This document shows, in pieces, positions 1 through 5,348 of a stretch of DNA of 5,392 nt (positions are counted from its first letter, which is position 1; each line of letters begins with the position of its first letter). Below the pieces are notes generated by a model. The model ran no database searches, had not been told where the DNA came from, and worked only from the letters and a program-made list of their open reading frames with translations. A program made the translations under genes and the position numbers. Origin of the DNA: Dethiobacter sp. (GTDB lineage: Bacteria; Bacillota; Dethiobacteria; DTU022); the NCBI GenBank assembly GCA_018333405.1, contig JAGXSR010000140.1, positions 1 to 5,392 of the forward strand, given 5' to 3'.

Positions 1-100
1 CTATACAGTCGGGGTGGCCCCTTTTCTGATCGGTGATGCTCTGAAAATCATGGCCGCCGTGTTCATTGCGCACAAGCTGAAAGGGATGATCAGGCTGTAA
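1..100 (+). CDS. bioY: BioY family biotin-binding S component, C-terminal end (partial)
   Basis: This is the last 32 codons of a gene that begins before the window; the reading frame starts at base 2 and ends at the TAA at 98-100. The residues seen include GVAPFLIGDALKI, which matches the conserved C-terminal P-F-x-x-G-D-x-x-K segment of BioY, followed by a hydrophobic helix and a basic tail (HKLKGMIRL). BioY is the membrane protein that captures biotin in energy-coupling-factor transporters. Identification rests on this motif plus the two genes that follow, an ECF ATPase and EcfT, which is the order expected for a bioY-led biotin transporter operon. The stop overlaps the next start by one base (TAATG), implying translational coupling. 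The promoter and any BirA operator would lie outside the window. Confidence 0.8.
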   Translation, partial: YTVGVAPFLIGDALKIMAAVFIAHKLKGMIRL

Positions 101-786
101 TGATCAAAGCGGAAAATCTGGCATACAGCTACGCTGACCAGAGCATGCCGGCGCTGAAAGAGATTAACCTGGCGATCGAAGAGGGAGAATACCTGGCGGT
201 GGTCGGGCCGATCGGCTGCGGGAAAACGACTCTCATTAAGCACTTTAACGCTCTGTTGACCCCCACGGAAGGCAATGTGTGGGTAGATGGGATGAACACC
301 AAGGATGCAAGCCTGGCCGGAGAGATACGCCGGCGGGTGGGGATGGTATTTCAGAACCCGGATAACCAGATCGTCGGCATGACCGTGGAAGAAGACGTAG
401 CCTTTGGGCCGGAGAATCTGCGTTTGCCTCCCGCCGAAATCGGGCAGAGGGTAGAGGCGGCGCTTGAAGCTGTGGGCATGAAAAACTATGCCCGCCGCCG
501 GCCGCACACTCTTTCCGGAGGTGAGAAACGGCTGCTCACGATTGCCGATATTCTGGCCATGAACCCGAAGTATATCGTCCTCGATGAGCCTGCTTCTTCC
601 CTAGACCCATCGACGCGGGAATTGGTTCTTGCTCTGTTAAGAAGGCTGAATAACCAGGGGATAGCCATGATTCATATAACCCACCATCTGGAGGAGATTA
701 CCTTTGCGGACCGGGTTGTGGTTATGGACTGCGGCCGGATAAAGGAAAGCGCCGGCCGCGCGCGGGAACTTTTACATGGGTTATAA
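100..786 (+). CDS. ecfA: ECF transporter ATPase (A component, BioM-like)
   Basis: A 228-residue ABC ATPase that powers uptake of a vitamin, most likely biotin, from the cytoplasmic face of an ECF transporter. All ATPase motifs are present: Walker A GPIGCGKTT at 36-44, Q-loop within FQNPDNQIVG at 84-93 (the NPDNQ form typical of EcfA/CbiO proteins), signature LSGGE at 138-142, Walker B YIVLDE at 158-163, D-loop SSLD at 166-169 and switch histidine H195 in ITHH. It is shorter than the roughly 275-290 residue EcfA1/EcfA2 proteins of Firmicutes and ends soon after the H-loop region, as single-ATPase BioM-type proteins do. Only one ATPase gene is present, so it would work as a homodimer (inference). 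Oddities are isoleucine and cysteine in Walker A where Asn/Ser are common. The start shares one base with the bioY stop, and the end overlaps ecfT by 11 bases. Confidence 0.93.
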   Translation: MIKAENLAYSYADQSMPALKEINLAIEEGEYLAVVGPIGCGKTTLIKHFNALLTPTEGNVWVDGMNTKDASLAGEIRRRVGMVFQNPDNQIVGMTVEEDVAFGPENLRLPPAEIGQRVEAALEAVGMKNYARRRPHTLSGGEKRLLTIADILAMNPKYIVLDEPASSLDPSTRELVLALLRRLNNQGIAMIHITHHLEEITFADRVVVMDCGRIKESAGRARELLHGL

Positions 787-1552
787 ATTTGGTTACTATA
801 TGCACGGCGAATCAGTTTTGCATACACTCGATCCGCGGGTGAAGATCGCGGCATTGACGGTAGCCGGCCTGGCTGTTCTTCGGGCGGATGCTTTGGCCGC
901 GGCAGTGATCACTGTGCTTGTCGCGGGCGCCGCGCTTATTGCCCGCTTGCCGGCGACCCGCCTGCTGGACGCGCTAAAACCGATGAAGATCTTCTTTACC
1001 CTGATCTTTCTGTTGCATCTCTTCTTCACTGAAGGCAGGCCTCTTCCGCTTATTCCGCTGATCAGCGTTGAGGGTTTATGGAACGGCCTTCTTTTTACCT
1101 GGCGGTTTATATTTCTGATTTTCAGCGCGGCGATCTTGACCATGACCACCCGGCCGTCTGATCTGGTGAGCGGCCTTAAGTGGATCTTCAGACCGCTTAA
1201 ACTGTTTAGCCTTTCATCGGATGATCTGGCGGTCATGGTTGCCATGACGCTCAGATTTGTACCGGCTCTGCTGCAGGAGATCGATCAGATCAAAGAGGCG
1301 CAGATGGCCAGGGGGGCTGATTTTAAACGCGGCTCCCTGACGGAGAAAGTGAAAAGGATCAGTTTGTTGGCGCTGCCGCTGGTCAGGAACTCTATTCTGC
1401 GGGCCGAGGAAGTGGCCCAGGGCATGGAGGGACGCGGTTACTGTTTAGGAGAGTCCCGGACCTGTATCAGGGAGCTTCGGGCTACCGCTAAAGACTTTAT
1501 TTTTATAGTTACGCTGGGAACGGTTCTTATATTTACGGAAATAATACTGTGA
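776..1552 (+). CDS. ecfT: ECF transporter transmembrane coupling protein EcfT (BioN-like)
   Basis: A 258-residue membrane protein that couples ATP hydrolysis by the preceding ATPase to movement of the S component. The N-terminus has the family pattern G-Y...G-E-S-V-L-H-x-L-D-P-R-x-K (residues 6-23), which supports the ATG at 776. Hydrophobic segments lie at about 24-56, 71-85, 104-124 and 240-257. The C-terminal cytoplasmic coupling helices carry the first ARG motif at 178-180 (MARGADFKRG); the second appears as GRG at 219-221 (MEGRGYC), one residue away from the usual A-R-G. The gene begins inside the last codons of ecfA with only a weak GGGA upstream (764-767), so it is probably translated by coupling. 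With bioY and ecfA it makes a complete three-part transporter. Biotin as the substrate is inferred from the bioY neighbour. Confidence 0.93.
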   Translation: MGYKFGYYMHGESVLHTLDPRVKIAALTVAGLAVLRADALAAAVITVLVAGAALIARLPATRLLDALKPMKIFFTLIFLLHLFFTEGRPLPLIPLISVEGLWNGLLFTWRFIFLIFSAAILTMTTRPSDLVSGLKWIFRPLKLFSLSSDDLAVMVAMTLRFVPALLQEIDQIKEAQMARGADFKRGSLTEKVKRISLLALPLVRNSILRAEEVAQGMEGRGYCLGESRTCIRELRATAKDFIFIVTLGTVLIFTEIIL

Positions 1553-1632
1553 GATCGGCGCTGGTTGAAACAAAAAACCGGGCGGGGTTGGCCGGTGAGC
1601 TGAAAGCGGTCAAGGGAGGGCGCCATGTTTGA
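1549..1632 (+). CDS. Possible small ORF between ecfT and fetA (27 codons)
   Basis: A GTG at 1549 overlaps the ecfT TGA stop (GTGA). It opens a 27-codon frame that ends at a TGA at 1630-1632, just inside fetA. The predicted peptide is hydrophilic and basic, contains LVETKNRAGLAGELKAVKGG, and resembles no family I recognise. The overlap at both ends is the arrangement expected of a coupling or leader peptide. There is no good ribosome site before the GTG, however, and a run this short arises easily by chance. It may also be the debris of a former gene. I list it because it fills almost the whole 72-base gap; it should be treated as doubtful. Confidence 0.2.
   Translation: MRSALVETKNRAGLAGELKAVKGGRHV
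1614..1620 (+). promoter_or_regulatory. Ribosome binding site of fetA
   Basis: The purine run GGGAGGG lies four bases before the ATG at 1625. It fixes that start: an in-frame TGA at 1601-1603 rules out a long N-terminal extension, and a GTG or TTG further up would lie before that stop. Confidence 0.75.
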
Positions 1633-2278
1633 ATTTATCGATGTAAAATTTAAAGAGATTATAGATCTGCCGGCGCTATGTTTTGAAAGGAAAAAAATAA
1701 CAACTCTGATCGGAGCAAGCGGCAGCGGCAAAACCACCATCTTAAAAATGCTAAATAAAATGCTGTCGCCAACACACGGCAGGATTATCTATAATCATAC
1801 CGATCTCCGCCGTATAAACTCTGTTGCTCACCGCCGGCAGGTCGCCATGCTATCCCAAAACCCGGCTATATTTGAAGGAAACATCAGGGAAAATTTACTG
1901 ATCGGCTTAAAACTTCAGGAAAAAGATCTGCCCGGTGACGATGCAGTGCTGGGAGTTATGGAGCAAGTAAAATTAAACAAGCCGCTGGACAGCCCCGTGT
2001 ATACCCTTTCCGGAGGCGAAAAACAGAGACTGGCCTTGGGCCGGATATTGCTGCTCAATCCCGAGGTGTATCTTCTGGACGAGCCGTCTGCCGCGCTGGA
2101 CGAAAATACAGAGGAGATGATTATGCAAATGGTAACGGGGCATGTCCGGAAAAAAAATAAAACTCTGGTCATGGTAACTCATTCCAAAGCGATTGCCGAA
2201 CAATATGCTGATACAGTGATCGAGATAGTGTCCGGCCGTTGTTTCCGCAGGGGAGAGAACAATGAACGGGATCATTGA
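1625..2278 (+). CDS. fetA: FetA/YbbL family ABC transporter ATPase (probable iron export)
   Basis: A 217-residue ABC ATPase with Walker A GASGSGKTT at 30-38, Q-loop SQNP at 77-80, signature LSGGEKQR at 128-135, Walker B VYLLDE at 148-153, D-loop SAALD at 155-159 and switch histidine H186. The short length, a Q-loop followed by AIFEGNIREN, and above all the overlap with a UPF0014/FetB permease identify it as the FetA (YbbL) subunit. In Escherichia coli, FetAB exports iron and gives resistance to oxidative stress; the same function here is inferred. The N-terminal strands before Walker A are slightly compressed relative to E. coli FetA. The gene is visibly richer in A and T than ecfA and ecfT and contains runs of seven and eight adenines, so it may have a different history from the biotin genes. 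It lies 72 bases behind ecfT and could share its transcript. Confidence 0.88.
   Translation: MFEFIDVKFKEIIDLPALCFERKKITTLIGASGSGKTTILKMLNKMLSPTHGRIIYNHTDLRRINSVAHRRQVAMLSQNPAIFEGNIRENLLIGLKLQEKDLPGDDAVLGVMEQVKLNKPLDSPVYTLSGGEKQRLALGRILLLNPEVYLLDEPSAALDENTEEMIMQMVTGHVRKKNKTLVMVTHSKAIAEQYADTVIEIVSGRCFRRGENNERDH
2249..2255 (+). promoter_or_regulatory. Ribosome binding site of fetB
   Basis: AGGGGAG lies within the end of fetA, six bases before the ATG at 2262. It supports this start and the 17-base overlap of the two genes. Confidence 0.7.
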
Positions 2279-3044
2279 TTTAACAGCCTGGCAAGTTGCC
2301 CTGGCCTATCTTTTTGTCTTGCTAGTGCTGGCCATAGTGAGAATGCGGGGCATAAACCGGGAAAAAGAGATCCTCATTTCTTCGGTCAGAATGACCCTGC
2401 AGCTTATTCTGGTCGGCTATATACTGGTTTATCTCTTTGACTATCCCAACCCCTGGCTTACCGCGGGTATCGTTTTGTGCATGGAAGCTTTCGCCGTTTA
2501 TACGGTATTAAACAGATTTAATGACCAGCTGGTAAAACCATTAAAGTACATTATCGCTATTGCGATGAGTGCGGGCACACTGGCTTGTCTGGCTTATTTT
2601 CTGCTGGTCGTGGTACGCCTGACGCCGTGGTATGCGCCGCAATATTTTATTCCGATTGCCGGCATGCTTATCGGCAACTCAATGACCGGAGTAGTGCTGG
2701 GGTTAAAACTCCTGCTGGATGGAATGACCACGCAAAAGGCCTTGGTGGAAGAAGCTTTGATCCTCGGGGCGACCCCACGGGCGGCGTCCAGAAACATTAT
2801 CAACAATGCTTTTGATTCCGCTATTCTGCCGACCATAAACTCCATGATCGGTATGGGCGTAGTTTTTTTGCCCGGTATGATGACCGGGCAAATTCTGGCG
2901 GGCATCGCGCCGATAACAGCCATTGCTTATCAAATCGCGATCATGCTGGGGATTTTAGGCGCCGTGGCGCTTACGGTGATCATTATGCTGCAGCTAGGCT
3001 ACCGCACGTTTTTTAACCAGGAAGACCAGCTTTGTTCGCGGTAA
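2262..3044 (+). CDS. fetB: FetB/YbbM (UPF0014) family ABC transporter permease
   Basis: A 260-residue integral membrane protein, the permease partner of the preceding ATPase. Family hallmarks are seen in order: SVRMTLQLILVGYIL at 41-55, PIAGMLIGNSMTG at 131-143, the cytoplasmic EEALILGATPRAA at 163-175 that resembles the ATPase-contact loop, and LPGMMTGQILAGIAP at 203-217 followed by AIAYQIAIML. Hydrophobic segments at about 10-27, 44-60, 66-83, 96-118, 128-150, 190-212 and 218-245 suggest around seven membrane spans. Length is typical for the family. FetAB of E. coli exports iron, and plant relatives (ALS3/STAR2) act in aluminium tolerance, so the metal substrate here is an inference. No metal-responsive operator is visible. 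The gene ends the plus-strand operon and faces the minus-strand operon across a 50-base gap. Confidence 0.92.
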   Translation: MNGIIDLTAWQVALAYLFVLLVLAIVRMRGINREKEILISSVRMTLQLILVGYILVYLFDYPNPWLTAGIVLCMEAFAVYTVLNRFNDQLVKPLKYIIAIAMSAGTLACLAYFLLVVVRLTPWYAPQYFIPIAGMLIGNSMTGVVLGLKLLLDGMTTQKALVEEALILGATPRAASRNIINNAFDSAILPTINSMIGMGVVFLPGMMTGQILAGIAPITAIAYQIAIMLGILGAVALTVIIMLQLGYRTFFNQEDQLCSR

Positions 3045-3047
3045 GCT

Positions 3048-3089
3048 GTGCGCCGGTCTTTAATCATGCCGCGCACTGCCCCTTGGGCA
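3048..3089. terminator. Possible two-way terminator between converging operons
   Basis: The 50-base gap between fetB and the lipid kinase gene contains a GTGCGC/GCGCAC inverted repeat (3048-3053 with 3071-3076; 17 bases between the arms). Directly after it is a small hairpin, TGCCC-CTT-GGGCA (3077-3089). A longer partial pairing, AAGACC (3022-3027) with GGTCTT (3055-3060), overlaps the end of fetB and is followed only by TTAAT. None has a convincing T-run in either direction, so function as an intrinsic terminator is a guess from position and pairing. Confidence 0.35.
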
Positions 3090-3094
3090 AAGGT

Positions 3095-3898
3095 TTAGCC
3101 GATTTGGTGGCCGGCCGCAGAATCGCCCGGCTTGATCAGCTTGCCCCGCTTTGCTGAAGATTTTACCGCCAACTTTTTAGTCAGAAAAGTTTCCCCGTCT
3201 ATATGCGCCGGAATATCGACTTCTGATTCCAGCACAAAACTGTCCCCCGGCACAGTTTTGGCTCCATCCCACCCCGGCATCTGCCCAATCAGGAACAGAA
3301 CAGCCACGTGAAAGGGGCGCCCCTTGATCAGTGTTAAAAAGGGTCCGGGCGAATCCTGCCGGGTTAACGGCAAGCCAAAACCTACCCGGCCCCACAAAGA
3401 GACTTCCGCTGCCAAGAGGCCCGAGTGCATATCCCCGTTAACGCAAATATTGTAGGATGGGTTTACCTGGATTGATCTGATCGTGCTGGCGATGTACGAA
3501 GACATTCCCAGTTGAGAATATGGATTGGCGTATTTTACTATTTCACTGCCCAGGCCTATACCGGCTCCAAAGACAGCCAGCTTACCATTAGCCTCCAGAA
3601 TAGGAAACTCCACCACTTCAAAATGTTCAACATCCTTTTCACTTAACATACGGACGGATATATTTAAAATGTGGGCCAGAGCATTTCCTCTGCCCAGCGG
3701 CAGCACAAAAAGTTTGGTTTCGGCAAGGTCTATGTTGTTTACCGCGTAATTAATAGTTCCGTCCCCGCCGGCAGCAACCAACAAAGATGTTTCCGGGATT
3801 GGCTGGCCAACCTTAATCCACTCTATCTGATGCTGATAAAGGAGCATACTCGCCAAAAACTTACTTTTTGCATGAGAATATAAAACTGTGAGCTTCAA
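3095..3898 (-). CDS. Diacylglycerol/sphingosine kinase-like lipid kinase, short form
   Basis: A 267-residue protein of the DAGK catalytic family (YegS/DgkB/LCB5 relatives), which phosphorylate a lipid hydroxyl with ATP. It contains GGDGTINYAVN at 44-54 (nucleotide-binding GGDGT), LPLGRGNALAHILN at 66-79, GAGIGLGSEIV at 111-121, and HIDGE at 232-236 near the end, which corresponds to the family's conserved DGE. The LPxGxGNALA form is closer to sphingosine kinases than to the GTGND of DgkB (from memory). The N-terminus is short: the usual NPxxG phosphate loop on the first strand is replaced by VLYSHAKSK, and total length is below the usual 300 or so. The start is TTG at 3898, chosen for its ribosome site. 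It lies 22 bases behind sbtB and is probably its operon partner. The lipid substrate cannot be read from the sequence. Confidence 0.8.
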   Translation of the reverse strand: MKLTVLYSHAKSKFLASMLLYQHQIEWIKVGQPIPETSLLVAAGGDGTINYAVNNIDLAETKLFVLPLGRGNALAHILNISVRMLSEKDVEHFEVVEFPILEANGKLAVFGAGIGLGSEIVKYANPYSQLGMSSYIASTIRSIQVNPSYNICVNGDMHSGLLAAEVSLWGRVGFGLPLTRQDSPGPFLTLIKGRPFHVAVLFLIGQMPGWDGAKTVPGDSFVLESEVDIPAHIDGETFLTKKLAVKSSAKRGKLIKPGDSAAGHQIG

Positions 3899-3905
3899 GT
3901 AAAAT

Positions 3906-3913
3906 CCCTCTCC
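3906..3913 (-). promoter_or_regulatory. Ribosome binding site of the lipid kinase (supports a TTG start)
   Basis: On the minus strand GGAGAGGG stands seven bases before the TTG at 3898-3896. The nearest upstream ATG overlaps this site and opens a frame that stops after six codons, so TTG is the best start. Confidence 0.7.
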
Positions 3914-3920
3914 ATTTTAC

Positions 3921-4247
3921 TTACGAGAATTTTTCAATCCTTTTCACCTGCACATCTTCTAAATATACGATGCCGGCATATTTGTCAGCTAAATACTTGA
4001 ATATTATCTTTTCCATGATCGCTTTTGCTTTTTCTTCGCTGGCTACAAGCGTTTCTATTTTTACATTTTCACCTAAAGAGCTTAGGCCGCCGGAGCCGGA
4101 GCGTATGCCGCGAGCGCCTTTACCGGAAACATTCCTATAGACGGTGTACCCCTTGGCCCCATGTTCATTAATAATGCGCAGAATTTTTTCTTCGATAACA
4201 GATTCTGTAATCACCACCACTTTTTTGACAGCTTTTAACTCGATCAT
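3921..4247 (-). CDS. sbtB: PII-like signalling protein, SbtB family
   Basis: A 108-residue PII-superfamily protein that should form a trimer and bind adenine nucleotides at the subunit clefts. It follows cyanobacterial SbtB closely: VVVITESVIEEKILRIINE at 10-28, GAKGYTVY at 30-37, and a T-loop SGKGARGIRSGSGG at 41-54. The two arginines R46 and R49 align with the nucleotide-contacting R43 and R46 of Synechocystis SbtB (alignment by eye, from memory). It continues with KYLADKYAGIVYLEDV at 84-99. The classical GlnB uridylylation tyrosine loop is absent. The C-terminus stops at VKRIEKFS and lacks the CGPEGC redox loop of cyanobacterial SbtB. Cyanobacterial SbtB binds cAMP, AMP, ADP and c-di-AMP and controls SbtA; control of the sbtA product next door is inferred. 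It lies 41 bases after sbtA. Confidence 0.88.
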   Translation of the reverse strand: MIELKAVKKVVVITESVIEEKILRIINEHGAKGYTVYRNVSGKGARGIRSGSGGLSSLGENVKIETLVASEEKAKAIMEKIIFKYLADKYAGIVYLEDVQVKRIEKFS

Positions 4248-4255
4248 ATGGTTAT

Positions 4256-4262
4256 CCCTCCT
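4256..4262 (-). promoter_or_regulatory. Ribosome binding site of sbtB
   Basis: AGGAGGG on the minus strand stands eight bases before the ATG at 4247, a near-consensus site that fixes this start. Confidence 0.8.
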
Positions 4263-4288
4263 GATTAAATTGTAGTATCATACATATA

Positions 4289-5284
4289 TCAAAACAGTTT
4301 GTCCAGACTGAGCGCAAGTTGGTAGGCGAGCGGGATTCTTAATGTGATGTTCAACGGAAACGCAACAAGAAGGGATAAACCTAAGGACAAAGAAGGATTT
4401 GCATTGGGGAGCGCTGTTCTCATGACTATCGGTGCGGATATGTACGAGCAACTTCCGGCTAACCCGATGGCGAAAATAGTGATGCCGCCCGGACCCAATC
4501 CGAGCAATGCAGCTACGACGGCGCCGATAAACATATTTATAAATGGCATGACCAGGCCATAGCCGATGATCAGTTTACTCATCCCTTTTAATTCCGAGAG
4601 GCGTGAACCCGCCAAAACTCCCATTTCCAGCATGAACAGTGTAGTTACACCGTGAAACAGAGAATCAAAAAGAGGCATTACTTTTTGTGTTCCTGATTCC
4701 CCGGCAATAAATCCAATAGTAAGGCCACCAAGCAGAAGAATCGTTGTGCGCGCAGTCAGAGCTTCCCTCAGGATGTCCCTGATGCTGTAATCATTCCCGG
4801 CATTTTCCCCTGAGTTTAGGCCTATCCTGGCTAAAATAATAGCGACAACCAGAGCCGCAGTATCCATAAAGGGATACAGCCCCGGAACAAAAGCGTCGTA
4901 GAGCACTTGTTGCTGCTCTAAGAAAACCACTGTCATAACAAGCGTTGCACTGCTAACGGCTGCGAAATGGCCGGCCACAGAACCGGCATTTGATGGATCA
5001 AGCCCAATGAGTTTGCTTCTTAAACAGTAAAAACTAATAGCAGCAAGTAACGCTCCCACCGCTGTCGCCGCCACGGCTGAAGTAAGTATAGTCCCATCAA
5101 GGCCGACTTTGCTAACGTCAACTCCTGCGCGCAAGCCAATAGCTGCCAGCAGAAATATACCCATCGTTGCTCCGGCCGCATCGGGGAATTTGAGATCCGA
5201 TTTTAAAACAGCAGCCAATAGACCGAGCAGAAAGAACAACGCAAAAGGAGAAAAAATGTTTTGGATAACTAAATCTGCCATCAT
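4289..5284 (-). CDS. sbtA: SbtA family sodium-dependent bicarbonate transporter
   Basis: A 331-residue membrane protein of the SbtA family (Sbt_1, formerly DUF897), which in cyanobacteria imports bicarbonate with sodium. The N-terminus SPFALFFLLGLLAAVLKSDL (12-31) is typical of the family. So are LLAAIGLRAGVDVSK at 45-59, FMLEMGVLAGSRL at 217-229, and GSCSYISAPIVMRTALPNAN at 277-296 followed by PSLSLGLSLLVAFPLNITL. About ten membrane spans form two inverted repeats, separated by a polar cytoplasmic stretch near 155-178. The protein is shorter than Synechocystis SbtA (about 374 residues), mainly in that central stretch. The first-repeat core reads AGHFAAVSSATLV (104-116) where I recall AHYGSVSAVTF, so substrate details may differ. 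The first of two adjacent ATGs is used; its ribosome site is slightly far. It is the first gene of the minus-strand operon and precedes its regulator sbtB. Confidence 0.88.
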   Translation of the reverse strand: MMADLVIQNIFSPFALFFLLGLLAAVLKSDLKFPDAAGATMGIFLLAAIGLRAGVDVSKVGLDGTILTSAVAATAVGALLAAISFYCLRSKLIGLDPSNAGSVAGHFAAVSSATLVMTVVFLEQQQVLYDAFVPGLYPFMDTAALVVAIILARIGLNSGENAGNDYSIRDILREALTARTTILLLGGLTIGFIAGESGTQKVMPLFDSLFHGVTTLFMLEMGVLAGSRLSELKGMSKLIIGYGLVMPFINMFIGAVVAALLGLGPGGITIFAIGLAGSCSYISAPIVMRTALPNANPSLSLGLSLLVAFPLNITLRIPLAYQLALSLDKLF

Positions 5285-5294
5285 ATGTGACTAA

Positions 5295-5303
5295 CCCCTC
5301 CTT
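5295..5303 (-). promoter_or_regulatory. Ribosome binding site of sbtA
   Basis: AAGGAGGGG on the minus strand lies ten bases before the ATG at 5284. The spacing is a little long, so of the two adjacent ATGs the upstream one is preferred. Confidence 0.65.
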
Positions 5304-5325
5304 TTTTATCTTTGCTGTAAAATCC

Positions 5326-5338
5326 GATAAAATTTATC
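5326..5338. promoter_or_regulatory. Palindrome upstream of sbtA, possible operator
   Basis: GATAAAATTTATC is a perfect inverted repeat (GATAAA/TTTATC around one central base) 42 bases before the sbtA start codon. On the minus strand its GATAAA half could double as a poor -10 element, with a 3-of-6 match to a -35 (TTAAAG) 16 bases upstream. The position suits an operator of the sbtA-sbtB-kinase operon. An A/T-rich 13-base palindrome can also occur by chance, and no known regulator is matched. Confidence 0.3.
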
Positions 5339-5348
5339 TGTTTCTGCC

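Noticed and set aside
1..507. 168-codon minus-strand frame opposite bioY/ecfA
   Set aside because: It runs antisense to two well-identified genes, and the protein resembles no family.
796..1245. Long open frame on the minus strand opposite ecfT
   Set aside because: It is antisense to a clearly coding gene, has no ribosome site or recognisable domain, and is rich in Ser/Arg as expected for a complement-strand shadow.
1504..1509. TATAGT as a -10 element for a separate fetAB promoter
   Set aside because: It lies inside ecfT, and no -35-like hexamer occurs at the proper distance; the TTGAAA at 1565 likewise lacks a -10 partner.
2150..2157. Run of eight adenines in fetA (and seven at 1691-1697) as programmed frameshift sites
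   Set aside because: Both encode Lys-Lys pairs inside a normal ATPase frame, the full-length product has every motif, and I saw no stimulatory hairpin or meaningful product in the shifted frame.
3925..4247. Calling the PII-like protein GlnB/GlnK
   Set aside because: The T-loop lacks the GlnB tyrosine segment and instead has the G-K-G-x-R-x-x-R-S pattern of SbtB, and the neighbour is sbtA, not amtB or glnA.
4344..4562. Plus-strand frame opposite the 3' part of sbtA
   Set aside because: It is antisense to conserved SbtA motifs and has no ribosome site.
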